Positions 50,947 to 61,248 of a stretch of DNA of 64,000 bases are shown piece after piece. The notes beneath the pieces were generated by a model that worked only from the letters and a program-made list of their open reading frames with translations, did not search any database and had not been told where the DNA came from. The DNA lies in contig NZ_JADEWT010000006.1 of assembly GCF_015207505.1 (NCBI RefSeq), forward strand, positions 1 to 64,000, in the 5' to 3' direction. Every line of letters starts with the position of its first letter. Within the stretch, counting starts at the first letter, position 1. The position numbers and the translations under genes were made by a program. The DNA is from Tychonema sp. LEGE 06208 (GTDB lineage Bacteria; Cyanobacteriota; Cyanobacteriia; Cyanobacteriales; Microcoleaceae).

Positions 50947-53043
50947 CTATGCTAGCCCGACTGCGGTAATCAACACATCGATTATTTTGATGGCGATAAA
51001 CGGCGCGACTGCTCCGCCCAATCCGTAGATTAAAATGTTCCGCTGCAATAGTTGATTTGCTGTCAGCGGTCGAAATTTCACCCCGGTTAATGCTAGGGGA
51101 ATTAATGCGGGAATAATTAAAGCATTGTAAACTAATGCGGATAAAATTGCTGATTGACCGCTGGCTAAACCCATGATGTTTAATGCGCCAACGGGGGCAA
51201 ACATGGCGGGAATAATTGCAAAATATTTGGCGATGTCGTTGGCTAGGGAAAATGTAGTCAGCGCGCCGCGAGTAATTAGCAATTGTTTGCCAATTGTCAC
51301 TAAGTCAATGAGTTTTGTGGGGTCAGAATCTAAGTCCACCATGTTCGCAGCTTCTTTCGCGGCTTGGGTTCCAGAATTCATCGCGAGTCCCACGTTTGCT
51401 TGGGCTAGGGCGGGTGCGTCGTTGGTTCCGTCTCCCGTCATTGCTACTAATTTGCCTTCGGCTTGTTGCTTGCGAATTACTTCGATTTTGTCTTCGGGAG
51501 TTGCTTCGGCTATGAAGTCGTCAACTCCGGCTTCGTCGGCAATTACTGATGCTGTAATTCGGTTATCTCCGGTGAGCATGATGGTGCGAATTCCCATTTT
51601 TCGGAGTTGGTCAAACCGATCGCGAATTCCCGGTTTAATCACATCTTTCAAATAGATAATGCCGTAGGTGTCGTTACCTTGACAAACCGCTAACGGCGTG
51701 CCTCCCAAGCGCGAAACTCGCTCGTAAGCTGCATCGAGATCCGGCCCGAAATTGCCGCCGCGCGATCGCACAAAACCCTTCACCGCATCCACCGCACCCT
51801 TGCGAACCTCCGTCCCGTCGGGCAAATCGGTACCCGACATCCGGGTTTTTGCCGAAAAATCCAGCCCGGTTGCGTTAGCGCGATCGAAATTCACCGTTGC
51901 GCCCAATTTTTCGGCCAAACGGACGATCGACTTTCCCTCTGGAGTATCGTCAAACACGCTAGCAGCCAGCGCCACACTCGCAACCTGATCCAGCGAGTGA
52001 CCGTTGACCGGAATGAATTCCTCAGCTAAACGGTTCCCCAGCGTGATCGTCCCCGTTTTGTCCAAAATCAGCGTATTCACGTCGCCGCAAGCCTCTACGG
52101 CGCGGCCAGAGGTCGCTATGACGTTAAACTGAGCGACGCGATCCATCCCCGCAATGCCGATCGCGCTCAACAAACCGCCAATGGTTGTTGGAATCAGCGC
52201 CACCAGCAGCGAAATCAGCGTCACCACGCCCACAGGAGTTTTCACATAATTGCCGATCGGCGGAATCGTTGACACCACAATCAAAAACACCAGAGTCAGC
52301 ACCGCCAGCAGCACCGTCAGCGCGATCTCGTTCGGCGTTTTCGAGCGTTCTGCGCCCTCTACCAGCGCGATCATCCTGTCCAAAAAGCCCTTACCGGGGT
52401 CGGCCATCACCCGCAGCGTCAGTTCGTCGGAAAGGATGCGTGTCCCGCCGGTGACGGAACTGGCGATGTCCGAACCCGGTTCCTTGAGCACTGGGGCGGA
52501 TTCGCCGGTGATCGCAGATTCGTCTACAGATGCGACACCTGCGATCACTTCGCCGTCAGCGGGAATGATATCGCCTGCGATCGCTTTAATTTGATCGCCG
52601 CGTCTCAGGGCTGTCGAACTTACTTCTTGAATTGAACCGTCTGGTAAGAGTTTGCGGGCTGTGGTGTCGGCTTTGGTCGATCGCAGCGCGTCTGCTTGTG
52701 CTTTGCCGCGCCCTTCTGCTACTGCTTCGGCAAAATTAGCAAATACCAAAGTGAAGAACAAAATAAATGTGACTAAACCGTTGAAAACTCTCTGATTTTC
52801 GCCGGGAACCGGGCCGAACAGCGTGGGGTCGATCGTTAATAATGCAGTCACAATTGTGCCAACCCACACCACAAACATCACGGGATTTTTCAGCATCACC
52901 CGTGGGTCTAGCTTGACAAAAGCTTCTTTGAAAGCTCTTTGATAAAGACCTTTTGTATTTGCTTTGGGCGTATGTTTGCGAGACTCGCGAGGGCCTCTGG
53001 AACGGAGATTTTTCTGAGAATTAGGGGTATTGGAAGAAGCCAT
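50947..53043 (-). CDS. kdpB: Potassium-transporting P-type ATPase subunit B (KdpB)
   Basis: The 698-residue catalytic subunit of the Kdp high-affinity K+ pump. It has the phosphorylation motif '[13 protein letters not shown]' and the actuator '[21 protein letters not shown]' with TGES. '[10 protein letters not shown]' and '[18 protein letters not shown]' are the hinge motif and P-domain. The N-terminal ~35 residues are an extra basic, Pro/Ser-rich extension compared with E. coli. ATP hydrolysis here drives K+ uptake through KdpA. Confidence 0.98.
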   Translation of the reverse strand: MASSNTPNSQKNLRSRGPRESRKHTPKANTKGLYQRAFKEAFVKLDPRVMLKNPVMFVVWVGTIVTALLTIDPTLFGPVPGENQRVFNGLVTFILFFTLVFANFAEAVAEGRGKAQADALRSTKADTTARKLLPDGSIQEVSSTALRRGDQIKAIAGDIIPADGEVIAGVASVDESAITGESAPVLKEPGSDIASSVTGGTRILSDELTLRVMADPGKGFLDRMIALVEGAERSKTPNEIALTVLLAVLTLVFLIVVSTIPPIGNYVKTPVGVVTLISLLVALIPTTIGGLLSAIGIAGMDRVAQFNVIATSGRAVEACGDVNTLILDKTGTITLGNRLAEEFIPVNGHSLDQVASVALAASVFDDTPEGKSIVRLAEKLGATVNFDRANATGLDFSAKTRMSGTDLPDGTEVRKGAVDAVKGFVRSRGGNFGPDLDAAYERVSRLGGTPLAVCQGNDTYGIIYLKDVIKPGIRDRFDQLRKMGIRTIMLTGDNRITASVIADEAGVDDFIAEATPEDKIEVIRKQQAEGKLVAMTGDGTNDAPALAQANVGLAMNSGTQAAKEAANMVDLDSDPTKLIDLVTIGKQLLITRGALTTFSLANDIAKYFAIIPAMFAPVGALNIMGLASGQSAILSALVYNALIIPALIPLALTGVKFRPLTANQLLQRNILIYGLGGAVAPFIAIKIIDVLITAVGLA

Positions 53044-53118
53044 AATTTAGATTTTTAATGAACCGCAGAGGACACAGAGAACACGGAGAAAGAGGAGGGT
53101 GAGATTGACAATTTTTTG
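53044..53118. repeat. AACCGCAGAGGACACAGAGA repeat between kdpA and kdpB
   Basis: The dispersed AACCGCAGAGGACACAGAGA-type repeat is inserted between kdpA and kdpB. Confidence 0.6.
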
Positions 53119-54942
53119 CTATTGAGGTGGAGGAGTTGGTGTTGCTTCGGGTGTTGTCGCTTCTGGTGTTGGTGTTACTAAAGGCGAAGGCGTTGCTAAA
53201 GGCGATGGTGTTGCTAAAGGTGGCGCAGTTATCGGTGTGGGTTCAAATTTGCCGCTGCTAATTTCAAATCCTTCTGCAATTGGCCCCAAAGCTAGAACTG
53301 GGAAAAATGTCAGCGCGCCCAGAATTATGATTACTCCTGCGGTTACGCTGGTGAATAAAATGGAATCGGTTCTTAGTGTTCCGGTTGTTTCGGGAACCAG
53401 TTGTTTGTTTGTCATGCTGTCCGCTAGCAACAGCATCGCCACAATTGGAACGTAGCGCCCTAAAAGCAAACTAAAACAGGTGCTTAAATTCCACCAAAGT
53501 CCTGTTGCTGCGGGTTGAGAATCTCCTAATCCTTCAAAGCCAGAACCGTTGTTAGCTGCGGCTGAAGCGTATTCGTACATCACTTGTGAAATGCCGTGGA
53601 ATCCGGGGTTGCTGATGCCGCTCAAGCTGTCGGGAAATGCGAGGGTAATTGCGCCAGGGATTAAAACTGCGATCGGGTGAACTAACAAAACCACGCTGGC
53701 TAAAACAATTTCCTGCTTTTCAATTTTACGTCCCAAAAATTCCGGCGTTCTACCCACCATCAATCCTGTGAGAAATACGCTCAAAATCAGGTAAATAAAT
53801 AAGTAAGCTGTTCCGGTTCCTTGTCCGCCCCAAACAATTTGCAGAAACAAGTTAGACAGAGTAGCAAAACCTGCCGGAGGCATTAAAGAATCGTGCATCC
53901 CGTTCACGGCACCGCACATTGTACCAGTTGTAGTCACTGCCCAAAGTACAGTTTCTGCCCAGCCAAATCTAACTTCTTTTCCTTCTAAATTTGGTTGCAC
54001 GGAACCCAGTAAATTATTGACTTGAGGATTTCCTTGATATTCGCCAACTGCTGCAACGCCAATCAAGGCAACAAACATTATAAATACCATCCAAAAAATT
54101 AGCCATCCCTGTTTTTTGTTGTTGGCAAATCTGCCGTAAGTATGAATGAATGCTGCTGGGATGCAAACCATTGCTAGGATTTCCAGCAGGTTACTAAAAG
54201 GGTTGGGGTTTTCAAAGGGGTGAGCAGAGTTAACCCCGAAAAATCCGCCGCCGTTTTCTCCTAGTTGTTTGATGCTTTCAAAGTGAGCTACTGGGCCGCG
54301 GGCAATAACTTGGGTGCTGCCTTCTAAGGTGGTGGCAACTTGTGGCCCTGCTAGGGTTTCCGGTACTCCTGAAATTAGCAATAGCAAGGCGATTATTAAA
54401 GATAATGGCAGGAGAATTCTGGTGATTGATTGAATTAAATCGATGTAAAAGTTACCTAACGGGCGCCCGGTAAGTCCCCGAATAAAGGCAATTCCTACTG
54501 CTAAACCTGTGGCGGCTGAGGTAAACATTAAAAAACCCAAAGTTAACTGCGATAGATAACTATATGTTGTCTCGCCGGAGTAATGCTGTTGGTCGGTATT
54601 TGTGAGGAATGAAATTGTTGTGTGTAGGGCGGTATCCCAGGTTGGTGCGCTGAGGCTGGTGGGATTTAAAGGTAGCACTCCCTGAAGCATGAAGATTAGA
54701 AAAACAAATATGCCCATTGCTACATTGCTGTATAATAGCGATCGCGCATATTGCCAGCCTGTCATGGAATCTACAACACGGATGTTGCCTGCTTTATAGA
54801 TGAGTTGTTCTACTGGTTTAATGGCGGGATCGAGGATGGTTCGTTCTCCCATGTACACCCGCGCCATGTAATTGCCCAAGATGGGCGCGATCGCGATTAA
54901 AATGATTAGGGTTAATCCGATTTGAGTTAATCCTTGCAGCAT
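53119..54942 (-). CDS. kdpA: Potassium-transporting ATPase subunit A (KdpA)
   Basis: The 607-residue K+-channel-like subunit, with about ten membrane helices. Selectivity-filter-like regions can be seen in '[13 protein letters not shown]', '[24 protein letters not shown]', '[20 protein letters not shown]' and '[14 protein letters not shown]'. The C-terminus is unusual: a ~35-residue tail of Pro/Thr/Ala repeats ('[20 protein letters not shown]') after the normal end, encoded by GGTGTTGCTAAAGGC-like repeats. Its first 16 bp overlap the RCK_C-like gene. Confidence 0.97.
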   Translation of the reverse strand: MLQGLTQIGLTLIILIAIAPILGNYMARVYMGERTILDPAIKPVEQLIYKAGNIRVVDSMTGWQYARSLLYSNVAMGIFVFLIFMLQGVLPLNPTSLSAPTWDTALHTTISFLTNTDQQHYSGETTYSYLSQLTLGFLMFTSAATGLAVGIAFIRGLTGRPLGNFYIDLIQSITRILLPLSLIIALLLLISGVPETLAGPQVATTLEGSTQVIARGPVAHFESIKQLGENGGGFFGVNSAHPFENPNPFSNLLEILAMVCIPAAFIHTYGRFANNKKQGWLIFWMVFIMFVALIGVAAVGEYQGNPQVNNLLGSVQPNLEGKEVRFGWAETVLWAVTTTGTMCGAVNGMHDSLMPPAGFATLSNLFLQIVWGGQGTGTAYLFIYLILSVFLTGLMVGRTPEFLGRKIEKQEIVLASVVLLVHPIAVLIPGAITLAFPDSLSGISNPGFHGISQVMYEYASAAANNGSGFEGLGDSQPAATGLWWNLSTCFSLLLGRYVPIVAMLLLADSMTNKQLVPETTGTLRTDSILFTSVTAGVIIILGALTFFPVLALGPIAEGFEISSGKFEPTPITAPPLATPSPLATPSPLVTPTPEATTPEATPTPPPQ

Positions 54943-55265
54943 AACTTAGTTAAAAAATCCTCGTTGTTGAATAAATGCGCTTCACTCCTCGGAAAATGGC
55001 TTCGGAAGGAAGTCCACAAAACGGGGTGAGTTTTCTTTAAGGTTACTTCTAGTTCGCAGCCTATCGCCCGATTAATTGCTACTGCTAAGATACGATCTCC
55101 GCAGAAAATCGTTGGAATTTCGCTGGCTAGAATTAATCGATTTTCTCTTGTTAATCCCAAGCAATAGCAGTTATCGGGCAATTGTATGGCACTTAGTGCT
55201 ATGCCGCAATAACTGCTGTTAAATTGGATGGGTACTTGAATGAGTTTTGGTTCTACAAAGCTCAT
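54927..55265 (-). CDS. RCK_C/TrkA_C-like small protein leading the kdp operon
   Basis: A 112-residue soluble protein. Residues ~15-75 ('[45 protein letters not shown]') follow the RCK_C pattern: G-x(3)-x-x-L-x-L-P..., a central strand and 'GDRI'. RCK_C domains in K+ transporters bind small ligands, including c-di-AMP. It overlaps kdpA by 16 bp and is the first gene of the operon, so it is probably a regulatory subunit or sensor for Kdp. The family match is by pattern only. Confidence 0.62.
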   Translation of the reverse strand: MSFVEPKLIQVPIQFNSSYCGIALSAIQLPDNCYCLGLTRENRLILASEIPTIFCGDRILAVAINRAIGCELEVTLKKTHPVLWTSFRSHFPRSEAHLFNNEDFLTKLCCKD

Positions 55266-55769
55266 GAACGACTCCCGTAGGCCGCAAGGTTAGGTTTACT
55301 CTTATTGATTACTCTACTGAATTTTGGGGTGTTTGATAATTAGTCTTAAGATATAAGTTACTGTTTAGGATTTATGCTTGTTTGCTATATATTTTTAGTA
55401 ATAGGCGAATGTTTAGATGATGTCTAAAATCTATACTTGCAGGTATAGATGCTGTGTAAACGCTGTTTCTTGCGGGACAATGTACTGAATATTTCAGGAC
55501 TGATCTCAAATCCTCTCTTCATCGGAATAGTAAATTCACTGTTGACTGTTGACTGTTGACTGTTGACTGTTGACTGTTGGCTGTTGACTGTTGGCTGTTA
55601 ACAGTTAATATCATGTATGAGTGCAGCCGGAATTGATATTACGCACTCCGACTCAAAAAATCGGGTTTTTAGCGCAATTAGGGGCTAAAATTGAGTTGTT
55701 TGGTAAAAAACTAGGTTTTTGAGGGTCAATTCTTTCGGGACTGGTCATTTTAAAATGGATTGATTAGGA
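55266..55769. promoter_or_regulatory. Divergent intergenic region between kdp and the sensor pair
   Basis: About 500 bp that must carry the kdp promoter at the left side. The middle is repeat element copy C (55502-55639). A TCGGGTTTTTAG ... AACTAGGTTTTTGAG repeat pair (~55658-55725) follows. No gene or obvious operator was identified. Confidence 0.5.
55502..55639. repeat. Composite inverted-repeat element with heptamer core, copy C
   Basis: The left module ATCTCAAATCC-TCTCTTCATCGGAATAG and the right module GAGTGCAGCCGGAATTGATAT enclose about eight GTTGACT/GTTGGCT heptamers. Compare 5673-5773 and 19210-19353. Confidence 0.75.
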
Positions 55770-56876
55770 ATGTTTAAAAGCTTATTAAAAATCCCCAAAA
55801 ATGTACTACTTCAAGAGAAGTATTTGCGCGGAAGATGGTCGATCGCCATTTTGTTTGCTATTGTGATCGCGCTGGAATTTAGCACTCCCTCGGAGTATCT
55901 GTTTGGATACTTGTACACGGGGCCGATTATACTGGCAAATTCGCGCTTGAGTCGGTTGGGGAAATTACAAATTACGCTGGTAGCGGCAGCTTTGACTCTG
56001 TTGAATGTGTTTATCCCTCCTGGAGAAACGATCGCCCTAGCAACTTTTGCAAATAGAGCGATCGCAGTTATGGCTTTGGGAGTGACGGGATATTTGAGCG
56101 ATCGCAACCAGCAGTACCAAGAAGCGATCGCAGTCGCCAAAGCTCAGTTGCAGTCTCAGCAGCAGCTAGCCAGCATCCGAGAGGATTTTGTCTCTACTTT
56201 GACTCACGACTTGAAAACGCCGATGCTGGGGGCGATAGAAACAATTAAAGCTTTTAAATCGGCAAAATTTGGCGATGTTACTCCCAGTCAGCAAAAGGTT
56301 CTCGAAACAATGGCGCGATCGCACAAAATGTCGCTACAATTAGTAGAAACCCTGTTAGATATTTACCGCAACGATACTGAAGGTTTGAAACTGCAACTTG
56401 CTCCTGTAAATTTAGTAGCTTTAGCAACAGAGGTAATTGCCACACTCGCAGATTTATCGGCGGCGCGTCGAGTTTATATTAGTACGAGTTACGGAGAGTC
56501 AGATTTCCGTCGCTCTTTGTGGGTAAACGGCGATGCAGTCCAACTTCAGCGCGTTTTTGTTAATTTGCTAACAAACGCGCTCAACCATTCTCCCCGAGGT
56601 GGCAAAGTAGAAATTGTGATGGCATCTCATTCAAATTATCAGGTAGTGAAAGTGAGCGATAGCGGGTTGGGAATTACCGCAGGGGAACTCTCGCACCTAT
56701 TCGAGCGTTTTTATCAAGGAAATAGCGATCGACAAGCTAAAGGATCGGGATTGGGATTATACTTATCTCGCCAAATTATTGACGCGCACGGCGGTATAAT
56801 TTGGGCAGAAAACAAATTACCCCACGGTGCTTTGTTTGGATTCCGACTACCAGCAATCTCCGCCAATGAAACCTAA
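55770..56876 (+). CDS. Membrane-bound sensor histidine kinase
   Basis: A 368-residue histidine kinase. An N-terminal region with four hydrophobic segments (~22-110) is followed by a short coiled coil (~112-138). HisKA has the phospho-acceptor His146 in 'TLTHDLKTPM'. The HATPase_c domain (~230-360) has the N-box 'VFVNLLTNALNHSP', G1 'VSDSGLGI' and G2 'GSGLGLYLSRQI'. All catalytic boxes are intact. It overlaps the response-regulator gene by 11 bp, so the two form a two-component pair. It lies divergent from kdp, whose KdpD lacks a kinase. Confidence 0.93.
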   Translation: MFKSLLKIPKNVLLQEKYLRGRWSIAILFAIVIALEFSTPSEYLFGYLYTGPIILANSRLSRLGKLQITLVAAALTLLNVFIPPGETIALATFANRAIAVMALGVTGYLSDRNQQYQEAIAVAKAQLQSQQQLASIREDFVSTLTHDLKTPMLGAIETIKAFKSAKFGDVTPSQQKVLETMARSHKMSLQLVETLLDIYRNDTEGLKLQLAPVNLVALATEVIATLADLSAARRVYISTSYGESDFRRSLWVNGDAVQLQRVFVNLLTNALNHSPRGGKVEIVMASHSNYQVVKVSDSGLGITAGELSHLFERFYQGNSDRQAKGSGLGLYLSRQIIDAHGGIIWAENKLPHGALFGFRLPAISANET

Positions 56877-57558
56877 TTCTCCCTTACGAATTCTGCTAGT
56901 TGAAGACGACGAACTGTTTCGGTTGGGACTGCAAACTCGATTGCAGCAGGAAAGTTGCTTGCAAATAATTGCCGAGGCGGAAGATGGCGAAACTGCGGTT
57001 GAATTGACTCAAGAATACTTGCCGGATGTGGTGGTTTTGGATGTAGGTTTGCCGGGAATTGGTGGTATTGAAGCGTGCCGCCAAATTAAACAGCGACATC
57101 CAGAAATTCCCATTTTAATTTTAACATCCCATTCCCAAAAATCGTTAATTGAAAGATTGATGGCTGCGGGAGCTCACGGATATTGTCTCAAGGGAATTGC
57201 GGCGGAAACTTTGGTTTTGGCAATTCGATCGGTAGCGTCGGGCGCTTCTTGGTGGGATAAGGGCGCAACTGCGGAAATTAGGGCAGTTTTTACTCATCCT
57301 GAACCTGTGAAAGTCGGGGGAAAATCGGAAGTTTTAGACAATCCGCTGACGAAGCGAGAACAGGAAATATTGGCTTTAGTTGCTAGTGGGAAAAGCAATC
57401 AGGAAATTGCACAAATATTGTACATTGTGCCGGGGACTGTGCGGGTGCACGTTCACGCGATTTTGCAAAAGTTAGAAGTGCGCGATCGCACTCAAGCAGC
57501 AGTGCTCGCCATTCAGAAAGGATTGGTAGCAGAAGAACTGTTAGGCGATCGATCTTAA
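56866..57558 (+). CDS. NarL/FixJ-type response regulator
   Basis: A 230-residue regulator from ATG 56866 (MKPNSPLRILLVEDDELF); an upstream in-frame ATG at 56827 would overlap the kinase more deeply. The receiver domain (~7-125) has the acidic pair in 'LVEDDE', phospho-Asp59 in 'VVVLDVGLPGIGG', Thr/Ser in 'LILTSHSQ' and Lys in 'GYCLKGI'. The LuxR-type HTH (~165-225) reads 'LTKREQEILALVASGKSNQEIAQILYIVPGTVRVHVHAILQKLEVRDRTQ'. It is the partner of the preceding kinase. It is not an OmpR-type KdpE. Confidence 0.94.
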   Translation: MKPNSPLRILLVEDDELFRLGLQTRLQQESCLQIIAEAEDGETAVELTQEYLPDVVVLDVGLPGIGGIEACRQIKQRHPEIPILILTSHSQKSLIERLMAAGAHGYCLKGIAAETLVLAIRSVASGASWWDKGATAEIRAVFTHPEPVKVGGKSEVLDNPLTKREQEILALVASGKSNQEIAQILYIVPGTVRVHVHAILQKLEVRDRTQAAVLAIQKGLVAEELLGDRS

Positions 57559-57919
57559 GTCTGGTAGTTTATAATAATTGAGACTTACGCATCAAACCCA
57601 AAGAAACCCGGTTTTTTTGAGATTGAGGGTTTTCAGGCGTGTATTTTCCCAAAAACCCGGTTTCTAGCTATAATACAGCGTATTCCAGGTTGATTAAATA
57701 CACACTCCCAACCGGGTTTCTTTACAGTTCTTGCATCATATCAATTCCGGTTGCACTCCTCATGATGTTAACTGTTAACTGTTAATTGTTAACAGTCAAC
57801 AGTGCAGGCGATAGTATAGTTTACGGTTGCTGTTGAACGATCGAACCAGTCTTGATGCTGATGACGCAAAGCCTCAAGAAAAGAGAGATCAATAAATCAG
57901 AGGCGGCATTAATTAGTGT
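57559..57919. repeat. Gap with GAAACCCGG repeats and a half copy of the composite element
   Basis: GAGACTTACGCATC, two GAAACCCGGTTT / AAACCCGGTTTC copies (~57603-57665) and a third at ~57708-57722 occur here. An ATACAGCGTATTCCAGGTT end of the MITE family is at ~57672. ATATCAATTCCGGTTGCACTCC plus TTAACTG heptamers (~57738-57803) make a one-ended copy of the composite element. No gene. Confidence 0.65.
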
Positions 57920-60391
57920 TCACCTGCCAACATCTGCGGTTTTACGATTCAAAACATAGTAAATCGCCCAAATTGCCATCGCCCGCAAATAGTGACTCGC
58001 CCGAAAAGTTCCCCCCGCCGTAATCGCTTCCGGCGTGCGAAACTGCAACCCATTTTCATAAATCTGCTTCACCACAGCATCCGTCAATTTAAAAGCTTTC
58101 TCCTCCATCCCCATCTGTACCAAAAAAGCCGCCAACCCAAAATTAATCCCCGTCCAAACTTCCAAAGGATGAGTCGCATTGGGATTTTCCGGCGAACCAT
58201 TCAGCATCACTCCATTTGCCGCACCGAACTCGCCATCGTTGAACTTCAAAAAGCAAGAATCGTACACAGTTTCTAAAGCGCTGACTGCACATTCTGGCGG
58301 CACAATATCCGGCAATCCTAACAGCTTCGCGTAAAAATGACCGCAGAGTTGGTCTGCCATTACCACTTCCGATTTACTCTCGCTGTCCAAACGGTAATAT
58401 TGACCGTTCCACAGTTTTTCTTGATAGCTAGGTCTTGCTTGTAACAGCCAACTGTGATATAATGCAATCTTCTCTTGGGGATTTGGAATTATCTCAGGTG
58501 CTGCATCTTCTAAGATTTCGCCGATCGCGATCGCACTCTCCAGCGCCGCCAACCACAAACCCCCGCAATACGCACTTATTCCCCGCATTTGCCAATCATC
58601 AAACGTCTGATCCGGGGCTCCCGAATTCTCAGGAATGCCGTCCCCATCTTCATCAAAGGTTTTCAGATAAGCCAAAGCCTCAACAATTGCCGGCCAACAA
58701 TCTTGCAAAAACTCGCAATCTGTGCCGCCAGTCAACAAAAAGTCCCGATAAACCTGCAACACAAAATCGCAAGGTAAATCCTTCCACAAATTGCAATCTT
58801 GATAGCTAGTATAATTGGTTTTCTCCCAAGGATGTTCGTTAGGCGCGCCCAAATCGTGCGGTGTCGCACCGACGGCTTTTCTAATCGCCGAAGCTTGATT
58901 CCAGCCCACAATTCTCGGCGTATCGTCACCAGCAGAAATTGCCCTAGCAAAAGCAATCATTACCGACTTTTCTAATTCCGGCCACAGCATCAACAAAGCA
59001 AAAGAACCGTAAAGACGCACGTCTAAACTTTCATACCAACGGTAATCAATGCACTCTAAAACCCCAAATTGACCCTTCGGATCCCGTTCGTCCGCCGCAC
59101 TCCAAAGAGTACCGCCGTCAGTCAAAATGTACAACTCATTAAACAGCGCCATTTTAAAAATTTCTGACAAATCTTTCCGTTCTAAAATCGGTTTTTGCCA
59201 AGCTTCAATATTTTCGCGCCAAGTATCGGAATGCTTCATTGCAGTGCGAACAATCGGCCAAGCATTTTTGCCGTTACGGCCGAAGAAATCTGTATAGCGG
59301 CGGTAGTACCAAACTCCCGATGCAAACTCAGTAACGGGCAAATCCCAAGCTATAATAAAGGGGATTTTGCGAGTTTTTCCCGGTCGAATAGTAAAGCGAA
59401 CTGCGATCGCACAAGCCAACTGTTCTCCGGCGGCTGCGGCTGTCTCATCTTTGTCATCCAACAAGAAACCTTCAGCAGAAAAGTTGCGCCAAATTTCGTC
59501 GCCATTCCCCGCCGGGTTCCAGCGAGTTTGGTAAAATACTTCTACCGCTGGATTAGTAATAGTTGCGATCGCCCATTGTCCATCCCCCTCTTGGGGTTCG
59601 TCCTCAGCAGTCAACCGCGTCATCACGCAACCGATTCGGTGAAAATCTTCCACCAACAAATTCATATTCCCGGCACTTTCTCCCCACCGGGATTGATAGT
59701 CATAAAATGGACTGCCATCATCTCGCACCATCACTTCCGGCGACTTGTTGGCATTAGTAAACCAACCGACAATATTCTCCCAAGTCAGCATGATGCTGAG
59801 AGTAATCGGCGCATCTGTAGGATTGTGCGCTACCCATTCAAACATGGCAACTGGGTAACTGCTTTCCTGATAATTGTTAGGCAAAATTGGCGAAAATTGC
59901 TCGCAGCTTAATTGAGCCTGAAACACATTTTCGTAAACAAACCAACTGCGCGGATACAAAGCATGATAACTCCCCGAAGAATTAGACTCTTCCCCGGTTC
60001 TTTCTTCTTCTTCCCTTCTTCCTTCTTCCTTCTTCTTTTTTCCTTCCGATGGATACCATTTCCAACTAGATAAACTGCCATCGGTAGGCGGTTCAGTGGA
60101 AAGTGCAAAAGCTTGTTTCTTGCCTTGAGTTTCTTCAAAAACGCTGAACTGACAAGCGGGCAAACTGCGAAAAATGTGCTCGCCGCCGTCAATGTGCCAG
60201 AGGTTAAAGTCGCCGCGGGACGATCGCCCGATGCAGCCGGCACCGAACCCACCCAGAGGCATTCCGTGCCAGGGCCCGTCGTCTAGATTGCTGGCGTAGC
60301 GGACTGTATAGGGATTCTCCCAACCCATGCCTATGGGACGTTTCCAGGTTTGTGGGGGGATGTTTGGATGAGATGTGCGATCGTTATTCAT
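57920..60391 (-). CDS. GH116 family beta-glucosidase / glucosylceramidase-like protein
   Basis: An 823-residue protein of the GH116 family (non-lysosomal glucosylceramidase, GBA2-like). The N-terminal beta domain starts 'YTVRYASNLDDGPWHGMPLGGFGAGCIGRSSRGDFNLWHIDGGEH'. The C-terminal (alpha/alpha)6 domain (~430-815) carries 'LFNELYILTDGGTLW' (probable nucleophile Glu) and 'DQTFDDWQMRGISAYCGGLWLAAL' (probable acid/base Asp). There is no signal peptide, so it is likely cytosolic and acts on beta-glucosides. A highly charged run 'GKKKKEEGRREEEERTGEE' (~115-137) is encoded by GGAAGAA-type repeats and is absent from the normal fold, so it is a repeat expansion within the coding sequence. Confidence 0.92.
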   Translation of the reverse strand: MNNDRTSHPNIPPQTWKRPIGMGWENPYTVRYASNLDDGPWHGMPLGGFGAGCIGRSSRGDFNLWHIDGGEHIFRSLPACQFSVFEETQGKKQAFALSTEPPTDGSLSSWKWYPSEGKKKKEEGRREEEERTGEESNSSGSYHALYPRSWFVYENVFQAQLSCEQFSPILPNNYQESSYPVAMFEWVAHNPTDAPITLSIMLTWENIVGWFTNANKSPEVMVRDDGSPFYDYQSRWGESAGNMNLLVEDFHRIGCVMTRLTAEDEPQEGDGQWAIATITNPAVEVFYQTRWNPAGNGDEIWRNFSAEGFLLDDKDETAAAAGEQLACAIAVRFTIRPGKTRKIPFIIAWDLPVTEFASGVWYYRRYTDFFGRNGKNAWPIVRTAMKHSDTWRENIEAWQKPILERKDLSEIFKMALFNELYILTDGGTLWSAADERDPKGQFGVLECIDYRWYESLDVRLYGSFALLMLWPELEKSVMIAFARAISAGDDTPRIVGWNQASAIRKAVGATPHDLGAPNEHPWEKTNYTSYQDCNLWKDLPCDFVLQVYRDFLLTGGTDCEFLQDCWPAIVEALAYLKTFDEDGDGIPENSGAPDQTFDDWQMRGISAYCGGLWLAALESAIAIGEILEDAAPEIIPNPQEKIALYHSWLLQARPSYQEKLWNGQYYRLDSESKSEVVMADQLCGHFYAKLLGLPDIVPPECAVSALETVYDSCFLKFNDGEFGAANGVMLNGSPENPNATHPLEVWTGINFGLAAFLVQMGMEEKAFKLTDAVVKQIYENGLQFRTPEAITAGGTFRASHYLRAMAIWAIYYVLNRKTADVGR

Positions 60392-60601
60392 GTGATTAAT
60401 CTTAGCGCTCGATCGAGCTTTACAATTTTTTTTATTTTATTTTAAACTTTTATCGCTCGAACCAATACCGATATTTCCGAAGATTCTTGACGGTTGATTG
60501 TTGGCTAAAAGTAATTGCGTTCATGGCTGCCGGATTAATCAATTCTCCAATCTAAAATCTAAAATCTAAAATCTAAAATCTAAAACGGTTTGGGCGATCG
60601 C

Positions 60602-61207
60602 CTAACGGGGAAGAATATCATCTAGGCGAATTTGCCATGTCTTTAACAGAGGAGAAATAATCGGTTGACCAAGGCGAAATTGTTGCTGACTGTAATCTTG
60701 GTCAATTAGTTGGCAAACGGTGATAGTAGGTTGTTTTGGTTTACCGATAAAAGCCACACCCCCCAATCCGCGATAATCAACTATCCAATATTCTGGAATC
60801 CCTAAAATAGCATATTCTTCAACTTTTCTGGCGTAATCTGTTTCCCAGTTAGTGCTGACGACTTCTACCACTAATTTAATAGATCGTCCCAGCGTAATCA
60901 CAGGTTCTCTTTCCCAAAGAGGTTCGCTGACAATAGCAGTTTCATCTAACACGACAATATCGGGACGGCGGGCAGTAGCTGCATCTGAAAATGGACGGAT
61001 CAAACAAGTGCGGGGAATGAACCAAGGTAGTTTTTCGGCTGCGATGGCGATGCCGATTTGAGTTGCCAGTTTACCGCTGACGGTTTCGTGGGGGCCTGTG
61101 GGTGACCTGTCAACTAATTCTCCGTCAGCGAGCTCGTAGCGGAAGTTGTCACAATATCGATCGAGGAATGTTTCAAAAGTTAGGATTTTTTGCGCGGTGT
61201 AAGCCAT
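60602..61207 (-). CDS. Uma2 family PD-(D/E)XK endonuclease-like protein
   Basis: A 201-residue Uma2 protein: 'LTFETFLDRYCDNFRYELADGELVDRSPTGPHETVSGKLATQIG', 'RRPDIVVLDET', then 'IKLVVEVVSTNWETDYARKVEEYAILGIPEYWIVDY' giving the D...E-x-V-S...K-x-x-E-Y nuclease-like pattern. It is more canonical than the Uma2 gene at 50239-50847. It is an isolated gene. Confidence 0.9.
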   Translation of the reverse strand: MAYTAQKILTFETFLDRYCDNFRYELADGELVDRSPTGPHETVSGKLATQIGIAIAAEKLPWFIPRTCLIRPFSDAATARRPDIVVLDETAIVSEPLWEREPVITLGRSIKLVVEVVSTNWETDYARKVEEYAILGIPEYWIVDYRGLGGVAFIGKPKQPTITVCQLIDQDYSQQQFRLGQPIISPLLKTWQIRLDDILPR

Positions 61208-61248
61208 TGGAAACTAATAATTTTTTGCTGAAAATCTTATTCTATCAA

